This document shows positions 35,842 to 44,139 of a DNA stretch of 58,275 nucleotides, piece by piece. This DNA comes from Bacteroidales bacterium (lineage in GTDB: Bacteria; Bacteroidota; Bacteroidia; Bacteroidales; UBA932). The translations under genes were made by a program, and so were the position numbers. The DNA lies in contig JAKSKK010000011.1 in NCBI GenBank assembly GCA_024401745.1, positions 1-58,275 of the forward strand, in the 5' to 3' direction. The notes below the pieces were generated by a model. It was not told the DNA's origin, did not search any database, and saw only the letters and a program-made list of their open reading frames with translations. The number at the start of each line of letters is the position of its first letter. The stretch's first letter is position 1.

Positions 35842-37298
35842 TGTCAAGATTATCAAACATATCCGGCATCATCGCGATTGCCGTCCTCGCAGTCTCATGC
35901 TCTCAGAAGGCGATTGTGGCAGGGGAGTTCCCCGCAAATGCCGGCCCCATCTACCCCGACTACATGGGCGTGACGGTTCCTGCAGGCATTGCGCCGCTCA
36001 ATTTCTGCTATACCGCCCCCGGCACGTCAAAGGCAGTCACCACTTTCAGCTTTGGCTATCAGAGCTTTACCGTCAAGGGCGTCGAAGTCCGCATTCCCGA
36101 GAAGAAGTGGAAGAGCATGCTCCAGGCCGCGCGCGGCTCTCAGATAACAGTCAGCAGCACAGTCCTTGATGAACCCTGGACCATCTCCGTAAGCGAGGAC
36201 GACATCGACTACGGCCTGACCTACAGGCTCCTCGAGCCCGGATACGAAGTGTACAGCAAGATGGGCATCTACGAGCGTGAACTTGGATCCTTCAAGGAGA
36301 AGGCTCTCATCGAGAACACCGAGTTTTCCGGCTGCGTGAACTGCCATGCCACGAACAGGGGCGAACCCTCGCAGTACAGCCTGCATATCCGTGGAGACCA
36401 CGGCGCCACGCTGCTCCAGCTGCAGGGGAAGCTTGACGCATACAACACAAAGACCGACAGCACCTTGGGATTCTGCGTCTATCCTTACTGGCACCCCGAG
36501 GGCGAGTACATCGCATACTCGACTAACAACACCCGCCAGGGCTTCCATGTTCAGCAGGACAAGCTCATCGAGGTTTTCGACCTCGACTCTGACCTGCAGG
36601 TATACGACATAAGGAACAATACCCTCATCACCGCACCCCAGATCAAGGAAAAGGACTATTGGGAGACCTTCCCCAGCTTCTCTCCTGACGGCAGGACCCT
36701 GTATTTCTGCAGGGCCGTTCCCAAGAGCATTCCCGAGAACATCACCGACATACGTTACAGCTTCTGCAAGGTCGGCTTCGATCCTGCCACAGGCACCATC
36801 GGTCAGGATGTGGAGGTGCTCATCGATGCCGAGAACGACAGCCTGAGCGTATGCTTCCCCAAGCCTTCATACGACGGGAAGTATGTCGTGTACACCCAGT
36901 CGGCCTACGGCAACTTCAGCATCTGGCACCACGAGGCCGACCTTTGGATGCTCGACCTTCAGACAGGCGAGCGCCGTCCTCTTGACGTGCTGAACAGCCC
37001 CGATACCGAGAGCTATCACAACTTCAGTTCGAACGGAAAATGGTTCCAGCTTGCTTCGCGCAGGGACGACGGCCTCTTCACCCGAATCTACATCAGCCAC
37101 TTCGATTCCGAGACCGGCGAGTTCACGAAGCCCTTCATGCTTCCTCAGAAGAACCCTCGCACCTTCTACCGCGACAGGTTCCTTTCATACAACGTGACGG
37201 AGTTCACTACGGGCCCTGTGCAGCTCGACAAAGTACGCGCCCGGAAGATAATCGCATCCCCCGAGCGCGTTCCATTCGGTTTCCGTTGGAGCAGGTAG
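35841..37298 (+). CDS. CxxCH-motif PD40-propeller lipoprotein, copy 2
   Basis: A 485-residue lipoprotein (lipobox AVSC, C20). The shared domain begins IYPDYMGVTVPAGIAPLNF, then LTYRLLEPGYEVYSKMG. The haem-type motif CVNCH is at residues 165-169 and is followed by LHIRGDHGATLLQLQG. Propeller repeats include FSPDGRTLYFCRA and PSYDGKYVVYTQSAYG, ending in LPQKNPRTFY. The start at 35841 overlaps the upstream stop (TAATG); the frame is open to 35811, but that part overlaps the membrane protein's end. It ends 3 bases from the convergent DUF4369 gene. Confidence 0.82.
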   Translation: MSRLSNISGIIAIAVLAVSCSQKAIVAGEFPANAGPIYPDYMGVTVPAGIAPLNFCYTAPGTSKAVTTFSFGYQSFTVKGVEVRIPEKKWKSMLQAARGSQITVSSTVLDEPWTISVSEDDIDYGLTYRLLEPGYEVYSKMGIYERELGSFKEKALIENTEFSGCVNCHATNRGEPSQYSLHIRGDHGATLLQLQGKLDAYNTKTDSTLGFCVYPYWHPEGEYIAYSTNNTRQGFHVQQDKLIEVFDLDSDLQVYDIRNNTLITAPQIKEKDYWETFPSFSPDGRTLYFCRAVPKSIPENITDIRYSFCKVGFDPATGTIGQDVEVLIDAENDSLSVCFPKPSYDGKYVVYTQSAYGNFSIWHHEADLWMLDLQTGERRPLDVLNSPDTESYHNFSSNGKWFQLASRRDDGLFTRIYISHFDSETGEFTKPFMLPQKNPRTFYRDRFLSYNVTEFTTGPVQLDKVRARKIIASPERVPFGFRWSR

Positions 37299-37301
37299 CT
37301 C

Positions 37302-37811
37302 CTATTTCTTCTCAGGATAAAGTCCCAGCAGGAAAGACCCCAGCGTGGATTCCTCGCCTAAGGCGTGTGCCATGCTGCGGGTGCGGTCCATATAGGTCTG
37401 GAGCGTCAGGTCGAGCGTGAATCTGTTCTCTGTAAGGTCCTTCCATACCTGCAGGGAATCGTTCTGCGGCGTGCCCGCACTGTAGCTGCGCGGCCCCAGG
37501 ACCACGCTGATCTCTCCCGGTTCTGTGACCAAGAGCAGATTCTGCACGTTCATGCGCTTGAACTTCTCGATGCGTACGGCCACCAGACGTTCCTTGGTTC
37601 CCTTGAATTCGAAACGACCGTTCTTTATGAATGTCGAATCCAGATTGTCCTTCTCGGGCAGATGGACCAGTTCGGTCACTGGCACGAGGAATACTATCGC
37701 CCCTTCAAGTGATGGGTCGGTCACGGTCCCCATGATATGGTATCCGCTTTTATTGCATGAACATAGGAGCGCTGCTGTCAGCAGGCTCAGGATCAGAAAT
37801 GATTTCTTCAT
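37302..37811 (-). CDS. DUF4369-like lipoprotein
   Basis: A 169-residue lipoprotein (MKKSFLILSLLTAALLCSC, C19). The body resembles the DUF4369 domain that normally precedes a thioredoxin domain in Bacteroidota TlpA-like proteins: GTVTDPSLEGAIVFLVP, then STFIKNGRFEFKG and LLVTEPGEISVVLG. No thioredoxin domain follows; the remainder is a short helical tail. The first 62 bases overlap the 3' end of the upstream CxxCH-propeller gene in another frame. It is probably part of the same functional unit as copy 3 of the module. Confidence 0.75.
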   Translation of the reverse strand: MKKSFLILSLLTAALLCSCNKSGYHIMGTVTDPSLEGAIVFLVPVTELVHLPEKDNLDSTFIKNGRFEFKGTKERLVAVRIEKFKRMNVQNLLLVTEPGEISVVLGPRSYSAGTPQNDSLQVWKDLTENRFTLDLTLQTYMDRTRSMAHALGEESTLGSFLLGLYPEKK

Positions 37812-39270
37812 CGTCAGTTGTTATTCTGTCTTTTGCTGTAAGTCTGTCCGGATCGGTCACCTGCTTCCAGGTGCTGCCCTTCCTGAACTTCACCTTGCTG
37901 CTGGTGAAGTCGGGGCAGTTGAATGAATACAGTGAATTCACGTAGTATCTTCCAGGATTCTTCTGAGGAAGCAGGAACGGCTTGGATGCGTTCCCGTCTT
38001 CATCTATGTGGCAGATATAGAGCAGGCTGTACAGCCCGTCAGCCCTGCGGGAGCTGAACAGTATCCAGTGTGAATCGGCGCTCCAGTTATGGAAGCTTTC
38101 GGCATATTCCGAGTTGGCCCCGGCCAGCGCGTGCCGTTTCCCGCTGCTCAGGTCAAGCAGGTACAGGTCGGCCTCCTTGTGGTTGATGGGGAAGCAGCCG
38201 AAGTCGGCCTCGCTGTACAGGATGAACCTGCCGTCGTACGACGGGCGTGGGAAGGTGATGCTGCGGCCCTTCCTTGCGCAGTTTATCAGGGTGTCCACCT
38301 TGCTTCCGAAGCTGCCGGTCTCGGGGTCGAAGTCTATGCTGCAGAGGCTGTATCGTACTTTCTCAGCATTTGCCGGAACTTCCTCGGGGAATGCTGTACA
38401 ATAGTATAGGGTGCGCCCGTCGGGTGAGAATGCGGGGTAGGTCTCGTACCAGTCGGTGTGCACAAGGGGGGAGGTGATCACTTCGTCGGTGCGTACGTCG
38501 ATGACCGATATGTCGGATGCATCGTCCCACACTTCAATGAGCCGTCCGCTGCCGGTCCAGAAGCTCTGATGTATGAAATTGTTGGAGCAGGCGCAATAGT
38601 CTCCGCCCGGATGCCAGTAAGGATAGACTGCGTTGCTGATGGTGTTGGCCGTCTTGGTGGTGAGCCACTTGCCCTCGCCGTTCACCTGGAAGTATGTGCC
38701 GCCGTGCTTTCCGCGGAGGTGGAAGGTGTACTGGTCGGGGTTCGTGGCATTAGCCGTATGGCAGTTGACGCACTGCCCTGGGGTGAGGGTGCTTTCGATG
38801 ATGGGCGTCTCCTTGAAATTGCGGATGTTCCTCTGATAGTTGCCTATCTTGCTGTAGGTCTCGTATCCAGGTGCAATCTTCCTGTATACCACGCCCCATG
38901 CTTCGAGAGTGTCGGCGCTGACGTAGATGGGAAAGTCCTTCCACTGTGTCCATGCCCCATCCTTCAGACCGAGCACAGTGACGCGGAGTGAATCCCCGGC
39001 ATTCGCCTCTGTAAGTTTGTGCCAGCCGTTAACGCTGAATCTGGCTGTCTTTCCGCGGGCCTTGAGTATGCTGCCGTCGGCGCCCTGGACTCTGACAAAG
39101 ACCTTGCTGTACTGAGTGCCGAGCTCGAAGTTGAGGGGGGCTGTCCCCACCGGAACGGTGACACCTGTATAATCCGGCCAGATCTCGGGGAGGCGCGGGT
39201 CAAGGCTCGTTGTCCTGCTGCAGGATATCAGTCCCAAGACCGAAAGAAGTATCAGTATGCTCTTTTTCAT
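37750..39270 (-). CDS. CxxCH-motif PD40-propeller lipoprotein, copy 3
   Basis: A 506-residue lipoprotein (lipobox LISC, C17). The shared domain begins IWPDYTGVTVPVGTAPLNF and continues through KIAPGYETYSKIGNY. The haem-type motif CVNCH is at residues 167-171, followed by FHLRGKHGGTYFQVNG. Propeller repeats include FSPDGRTLYYCTAFP and PSYDGRFILYSEADFG, ending LPQKNPGRYY. The last about 20 residues are acidic and are coded in the overlap with the DUF4369 gene. Its ATG overlaps the stop of the DUF6057 gene upstream (ATGA). It is the most similar in layout to copy 2. Confidence 0.82.
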   Translation of the reverse strand: MKKSILILLSVLGLISCSRTTSLDPRLPEIWPDYTGVTVPVGTAPLNFELGTQYSKVFVRVQGADGSILKARGKTARFSVNGWHKLTEANAGDSLRVTVLGLKDGAWTQWKDFPIYVSADTLEAWGVVYRKIAPGYETYSKIGNYQRNIRNFKETPIIESTLTPGQCVNCHTANATNPDQYTFHLRGKHGGTYFQVNGEGKWLTTKTANTISNAVYPYWHPGGDYCACSNNFIHQSFWTGSGRLIEVWDDASDISVIDVRTDEVITSPLVHTDWYETYPAFSPDGRTLYYCTAFPEEVPANAEKVRYSLCSIDFDPETGSFGSKVDTLINCARKGRSITFPRPSYDGRFILYSEADFGCFPINHKEADLYLLDLSSGKRHALAGANSEYAESFHNWSADSHWILFSSRRADGLYSLLYICHIDEDGNASKPFLLPQKNPGRYYVNSLYSFNCPDFTSSKVKFRKGSTWKQVTDPDRLTAKDRITTDDEEIISDPEPADSSAPMFMQ

Positions 39271-40742
39271 TTCTGTGCCTCCTTTTCCATGAGCGTCATC
39301 CATGCACTGAAGTACCACGCGGACATTGCGTTCGTGTTGTTCTCCTGATAGAGCTTTGCAAGAGTCCGGCCCATTTCAGGATAATGGAACAGGAAGTCTT
39401 CCTTGAATCTGACGGTCTGCAGATATAGGTAAAGCGGGTCAGGCTCGGCCTTTCCCTCTATCATTGCCTTTCTCTCCAACGCCCATTTCCTGTAGAACAG
39501 GCTGTGACTCAGTATGTCGAGGTATTTCTCGGCGAGTTGCCAGTTACCGTTCACGATATGGCATTCCGCAATGTGGCTTATATGGCGGCCGCTTTTCTGG
39601 TTGTTCATCTCAGATTCCTGGGAGTCGAAGGCGTATCTGAGGCTGGAATTGACCATGCCGAGGCGCCAGAAAACCTCGTAGCTGCCCACGTTTGAGATGA
39701 AGTCCCGCACGCGGGGCATGATCAGGCCCTCGGTTCCGCACTGGCGGAATCCGGTTATGTCATCAACGGAATGACCGCTCATGCAGAGGGCCAGGTTGAG
39801 GTTTACATAACATTCAGGGGACTGCGGCATATATTTCTTTGCGGCAGTTACGGCATCCTCCCACCTTTCCTGACGGACCAGCTGGTCGAGTGCGATGGCC
39901 TGCTGGGTGCCTTCGTCGTATGAGCGTGACAATCCCAGATATGTTGGATATGCCAGCAGCAGGGTGAGGACGATTGCAGGCACCACGGGCTTCCTGAATT
40001 CAGGCAGCGCTTCCAGCAGAAGGGGGATCAGCACCGCGCTGCCCGCTGTGACAAGCTGGATGGCCGGCACCACGAGCGGCATCCTGTAATAGCCTATGCC
40101 GAAAATGGCAGCCTTCATCGGATACTGGTTAAGCAGCGTATAGTGCGCAAGGATGACCAGCAGGGCGGGATATACAAGACCTGCAAGCCCGAAGGCGAAG
40201 CTCCTGCCGTCAAAGCCGTGCTCGGCAATCTTCATGATCACGGAAAGGACTGCGAAGATCCACATCGCAGGCCCCGCGAGCCAGTACAATGCAGGGATGG
40301 CAATCAGCTCGAACAGACCGTAATTCTTTGTCTTGCGGTACAGCCAGAAGCATCCCAGAGCCATGCAGATGGCCACGGCATGCGAGGGCATCACATAGAT
40401 GTCGCCCATGCCGATAAGCATGAGGATGGAGGGGATGAAACTCAGCGGATACCAGCCGTCATTCTGCTTGCCGGCCATCCATACGCGGTATTGAAGAGCC
40501 ACCAGCAGGGCAGCCAGCAGGGCGGCCCCGAGCCAGGGGATGCAGTTGAACTGGGTGATGAACTCCGCGATGTAGTCGGCAAGTCCGCCGGCACGTGAGA
40601 GATGGTCCAGCAGATAGTCCCAGGTGAAAAGGAACAGCTGGTTCTGTTCCTGGAAGCCCAGAGTCAGCGGATGCACGAGGAACCAGAACAGGAAAACGCC
40701 TGTTCCGAACAGCAGAGAGAGCGCTATTTTCGTGAACTTCAT
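39267..40742 (-). CDS. DUF6057-like multi-pass membrane protein, copy 3
   Basis: A 491-residue protein with roughly nine membrane segments in residues 1-270 and a helical-repeat tail. The N-terminal signature QEQNQLFLFTWDYL...GGLADYIAEF parallels copy 2. The tail (AECHIVNGNWQLAEKYLDIL) also matches, but it ends about 60 residues earlier and lacks the FGxTYWFxY end of copies 1 and 2. The ATG at 40742 is 7 bases after TATTTTTG. It is first in a unit with the CxxCH-propeller copy 3 and the DUF4369 lipoprotein, placed just after the SusCDE terminator. Confidence 0.78.
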   Translation of the reverse strand: MKFTKIALSLLFGTGVFLFWFLVHPLTLGFQEQNQLFLFTWDYLLDHLSRAGGLADYIAEFITQFNCIPWLGAALLAALLVALQYRVWMAGKQNDGWYPLSFIPSILMLIGMGDIYVMPSHAVAICMALGCFWLYRKTKNYGLFELIAIPALYWLAGPAMWIFAVLSVIMKIAEHGFDGRSFAFGLAGLVYPALLVILAHYTLLNQYPMKAAIFGIGYYRMPLVVPAIQLVTAGSAVLIPLLLEALPEFRKPVVPAIVLTLLLAYPTYLGLSRSYDEGTQQAIALDQLVRQERWEDAVTAAKKYMPQSPECYVNLNLALCMSGHSVDDITGFRQCGTEGLIMPRVRDFISNVGSYEVFWRLGMVNSSLRYAFDSQESEMNNQKSGRHISHIAECHIVNGNWQLAEKYLDILSHSLFYRKWALERKAMIEGKAEPDPLYLYLQTVRFKEDFLFHYPEMGRTLAKLYQENNTNAMSAWYFSAWMTLMEKEAQK

Positions 40743-40749
40743 ATCATTA

Positions 40750-40757
40750 CAAAAATA
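40750..40757 (-). promoter_or_regulatory. -7 element TATTTTTG, 7 bases before the DUF6057 copy 3 gene
   Basis: An exact TAnnTTTG match on the minus strand ending 7 bases before the ATG at 40742. It lies between the SusE terminator and the gene, so the module has its own transcription start. Confidence 0.5.
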
Positions 40758-40780
40758 GCATTATTTTTGTCAAAATAAAA

Positions 40781-40803
40781 GGCCGCGGAATTGTTCCGCG
40801 GCC
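40781..40803 (-). terminator. Intrinsic terminator of the SusCDE operon
   Basis: GGCCGCGGAA (40781-40790), loop TTG, and TTCCGCGGCC (40794-40803) form a perfect 10-bp GC-rich stem. On the minus strand it is followed by TTTTATTTT. It lies 22 bases past the stop of the surface lipoprotein gene. Confidence 0.88.
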
Positions 40804-40825
40804 TTCGACAGTTTAGGTTTCAGGA

Positions 40826-42298
40826 TTATTTAGCCCTGAATTTCCAGAATGTGATCTCACCCCAGCTTCCGGGAGCATTCTTGTCGTCAACAAGGGTGAG
40901 GTAGTCGGCGTCGGCATACATGATGCTGAACTTCTTGACTGTAGCTCCTTCCATATTGATGCTGTAAGGGAAGAGCACTGCGGGAGCGCTGGTCTCAAGA
41001 TAGCCGAGCTGCCATCCGCTTGCGCGGGTGCCATCCCAATCGGTAACCTCGTAGTTCGCAGTAGCGATCTGTGTCCCGTCTGCACCGTAAGAGGTGATCT
41101 TGCCGTCGGCGGTGAATACCATGTAGGCGTCCTGGTTCATGTCGGGAACGACAGAGCCGCCTGAATGTGCGCTCTGGCCTTCGAATTCCTCGGTGCTGGT
41201 AACGCCCCACCATTTTCCGTCAACATTGGATGCGGTGAAGTTTGCGCCTCCGCCTGTGCTTCCGGCATTGCCCCAGAATGCAATAGGGTTACCGTCTGCG
41301 CCGGTGCCACAATCCCATGTCCATGCACGCTCGCTGCCTCCAGTGAGGATGTCGCTGATGCCATCCTTGTTCTTGAACAGCCAGAAGGTGATCTCTGCCC
41401 AGCTGCCTACTGCATTCTTCTGGTCGACGAGGGTCATGTAGTTCTCGTCGAGATACATGATGTCGAATGTGTTGCAGTTGGCACCGTTCATGTTGATCGA
41501 GTAAGGGAAGAGCACTGCAGGGCCGGAAGTGACGAGCTGGCCAAGTGCCCAACCGTCGTTGCGTGATGCATTGTAATTCTTGACTTCGAAGGTTGCCTTG
41601 TTGATCTTGGTGCCGTCTGCACCGTATGATGTGATGCCACCATCCTCGTCGAGAGTCATGTATGCATTGACGTTCATGTCAAGAACCACGTTGCCTGCTG
41701 AATGTGCGGACTGGCCTTCGAATTCTTCAGTGCTGGTAACACCCCACCACTTTCCGTCAACGATGCCGGGACCTGAGAAGTTTGCGCCTGCGCCTGAGTT
41801 GCCGGCGTTACCCCAGAATGCCTGGGCCTCGCCGACGAGGCCGTTGTCCCATGTCCATGACTTCACGCCGTCGCCAAGGAGAAGCTTAAGCTCGGGATCG
41901 AGCTCGCCGGGAACGAATACGGTTACCATTGCAGTATTCTCAACCAGACTTGCATCCTGGTTGATGGCCTGAAGAATGAGTGTCTGGTTAGGATCGCTGC
42001 CTCGTTTGGGTTTCACGTTGATGACACCGGAAGCACCGGTTCCGAGAAGAGTGCGGCTTCCGTCAGCCTTCACACTGAATACCTGAACTGTAGTGGCAGG
42101 CTCGGTGTGGTACTTGACGAAGTTACCGTCAGTCTGAGCGGTAACGCATCCGGCATCAGCATACTGTCCGTCAACAATGAACGTGAAGTCACTGGCGGCA
42201 ATAGGAGCGGCTGCAGATCCTCCTTCGATGATCTGAGGCTCACAGGAAGCGAGCAGCATTGCTGCGGCTGCCATTGCTATGTATATTAATTTCTTCAT
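40826..42298 (-). CDS. SusE-position surface glycan-binding lipoprotein with duplicated domain
   Basis: A 490-residue lipoprotein (lipobox LASC, C19) in the position of SusE/SGBP, third after SusC and SusD. Residues about 25-135 are Ig-like. The rest is two tandem copies of a domain of about 175 residues, each opening with a WTWD run and ending with SW.EITFW.F. Each copy contains KWWGVTSTEEFEGQSAHS and VLFPYSINM; the aromatic residues in the shared runs are good candidates for sugar stacking. It probably binds mannan chains at the cell surface, with two sites. It has no recognised family name in my reading. Confidence 0.8.
   Translation of the reverse strand: MKKLIYIAMAAAAMLLASCEPQIIEGGSAAAPIAASDFTFIVDGQYADAGCVTAQTDGNFVKYHTEPATTVQVFSVKADGSRTLLGTGASGVINVKPKRGSDPNQTLILQAINQDASLVENTAMVTVFVPGELDPELKLLLGDGVKSWTWDNGLVGEAQAFWGNAGNSGAGANFSGPGIVDGKWWGVTSTEEFEGQSAHSAGNVVLDMNVNAYMTLDEDGGITSYGADGTKINKATFEVKNYNASRNDGWALGQLVTSGPAVLFPYSINMNGANCNTFDIMYLDENYMTLVDQKNAVGSWAEITFWLFKNKDGISDILTGGSERAWTWDCGTGADGNPIAFWGNAGSTGGGANFTASNVDGKWWGVTSTEEFEGQSAHSGGSVVPDMNQDAYMVFTADGKITSYGADGTQIATANYEVTDWDGTRASGWQLGYLETSAPAVLFPYSINMEGATVKKFSIMYADADYLTLVDDKNAPGSWGEITFWKFRAK
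41162..41224. repeat. Direct repeat unit 1 in the surface lipoprotein gene
   Basis: This 63-base stretch matches 41699-41761 with only a handful of differences. It encodes the KWWGVTSTEEFEGQSAHS run of the second domain copy. The two units are 537 bases (179 codons) apart. Confidence 0.9.
41699..41761. repeat. Direct repeat unit 2 in the surface lipoprotein gene
   Basis: Partner of 41162-41224; encodes the same run in the first domain copy. The strong nucleotide identity points to a recent domain duplication or gene conversion. Confidence 0.9.
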
Positions 42299-42328
42299 AA
42301 TACTCTAAGTGTTTATGATGTCCAACTG

Positions 42329-44122
42329 CTACCATCCGGGGAAGTCTGTGTCTGTACCCCAGCCTTCGTTCTGGGTGAACTGGTACTCTGCACCGGCTCC
42401 GGCAGACAGGGCGATCTGGGCCTCAGGAATCTTTACGAATCCCTTGGTTGCCTTGTAACGGTTGCCATAGCCACCATTGTACTTGGCGGCAGTGTTGGTG
42501 CCTTTGACGCCTGAGTTGTAGACTTCGACACCTTCCTGCTTCTCGAGTGCAGCCACTGCATAGTCTTCACCGTAGCGGCGGAGGTCGTTGAAGCGTACGC
42601 CTTCGAAAGCGAACTCCCAACGGCGCTCGTTGCGGATGTTAGCCTCGTTGGCGGTCTTCGAACCGAGGCCTGCGCGTGCGCGGACCTTGTCGAATGAAGC
42701 CTGGTTGCCGTTGATCTCTGCATCCATGAGGAGAACCTCAGCAAAGCGGATGAGAATCATGTCGTTGACGCTGTTGAGCTGGAAGTTGTCCTCGTTGCCT
42801 GAAGACCAGGTGAGGCCGGGGAACATGACGTTCGTGAATGACTTCATGTACTTGCCGTTCTCCTCGCTCCATGCGAGCACGGGCATGATCTTGGTCTGAT
42901 AGTAACCAGACTCCTGGATGTTGGAGTCGCCACCGAACTTGTAAGAAGGCCATTTCTCGACTGAGATGATGGAAGCGTCGAAACGCTTGTCGCCAGGCTC
43001 TGTAGCCTTCCAGTCATCTACGAGAGAAGGATTGACAGGGCACATGCCCCAGCCGGTACCGAAGGGGAAGCACTCGCCGTTGTCGAGGCTCTGGCCACGT
43101 ACGCCCCAGTAGAGGGCTGTCTGGTTTGAGTAACCGATGGTGGTGCTCCATGAAGGCTGGGTGTTGAACTTGATGACGAACATTGCCTCAGGATTGACGG
43201 CGCCGTCGTTCTCTGCCCACTCGTAACCCATGCCCTTCCAGGGAGACTTCTCGTCCTCTACTGAGCACTTGTTCGTATATGCCCAAAGCTCGTGAGGATC
43301 GTCAACGAGGGTATAGCCGGAATTGTTGACGCAGTCGGTGATGTACTTGCCGACCTCTTCCTTGCTGATAGTGGTGCCTTCAGCGATGCTTACGCCGATG
43401 GTCTCGTTCTCGTATGCAGGAAGTGTGATGGCGCTCAGGCCATAGAATCCGCTTGCGAAGAGGAATGCGCGGCCAAGGAGAGCCTCTGCTGCGTACTTGT
43501 CAACGTGACCGTCGCCGGTGCCCTTCTTTGCGGGCATGATGTCGGCAGCGATCTTGCAGTCCTCGACGATCTGTCCCCAGAGGGCTTCACCGCTGATCTG
43601 AGGGAGTGTAGGGTCTGCAGTCGTGGTGACGGGGCAGGGGATGTTGCCGAACATTGAGGCGAGCTCGTAGTAGTACCATGCGCGGAGGAAGAAAGCCTCG
43701 CCCATGTACTGGTTGACCTTCTCGGCGTTCATGGTTGCGCTGAGGTTGGCCAGAGCTTCGATGGCGGCATTTGCACGTGCGATACCTTTGTAGCGGGCTG
43801 TGTAGAAGCCGTCGTACATACTTGAACCGAAGTTCAGCATAAGGTCTTCAGCCTGAGCTGCCTGGTCGTTGGCGCCACCACCGCCGAGGCAGTCGTCGGA
43901 TGCGGCTTCTGACCACATGTGATGTGCGAAGAGAGGGCTGTTGCCGATGACGATATTCATGTTGTTGTAAATACCGGCAATCATCTGGTCAGCGTCTGTC
44001 TCGTTTACGGGGAAGTTGCTGCTGTCTTTTGACCAGTAGTTTGTGGTGTCAAGGAAGGACTCACAAGAGGCGAAAGAGAAAGCGAGAGCCAGAACGGCTG
44101 CGAGTTTGATTATCTTTTTCAT
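42329..44122 (-). CDS. SusD/RagB-family nutrient-binding lipoprotein
   Basis: Outer-membrane surface lipoprotein that acts as a lid on the paired SusC barrel and delivers oligosaccharide. It is 597 residues from the ATG at 44122 (MKKIIKLAAVLALAFSFASC, C20); an ATG five codons upstream at 44137 is possible. The SusD-like N-terminal region has FLDTTNYW and helical TPR-like segments such as YMGEAFFLRAWYYYELA; the C-terminal RagB part contains RFAEVLLMDAEI and NERRWEFAFEGVRFNDLRRY. It lies directly after SusC. Likely ligand is mannan-derived oligosaccharide, by context. Confidence 0.94.
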   Translation of the reverse strand: MKKIIKLAAVLALAFSFASCESFLDTTNYWSKDSSNFPVNETDADQMIAGIYNNMNIVIGNSPLFAHHMWSEAASDDCLGGGGANDQAAQAEDLMLNFGSSMYDGFYTARYKGIARANAAIEALANLSATMNAEKVNQYMGEAFFLRAWYYYELASMFGNIPCPVTTTADPTLPQISGEALWGQIVEDCKIAADIMPAKKGTGDGHVDKYAAEALLGRAFLFASGFYGLSAITLPAYENETIGVSIAEGTTISKEEVGKYITDCVNNSGYTLVDDPHELWAYTNKCSVEDEKSPWKGMGYEWAENDGAVNPEAMFVIKFNTQPSWSTTIGYSNQTALYWGVRGQSLDNGECFPFGTGWGMCPVNPSLVDDWKATEPGDKRFDASIISVEKWPSYKFGGDSNIQESGYYQTKIMPVLAWSEENGKYMKSFTNVMFPGLTWSSGNEDNFQLNSVNDMILIRFAEVLLMDAEINGNQASFDKVRARAGLGSKTANEANIRNERRWEFAFEGVRFNDLRRYGEDYAVAALEKQEGVEVYNSGVKGTNTAAKYNGGYGNRYKATKGFVKIPEAQIALSAGAGAEYQFTQNEGWGTDTDFPGW

Positions 44123-44139
44123 ATTGATATCCTTCATTA

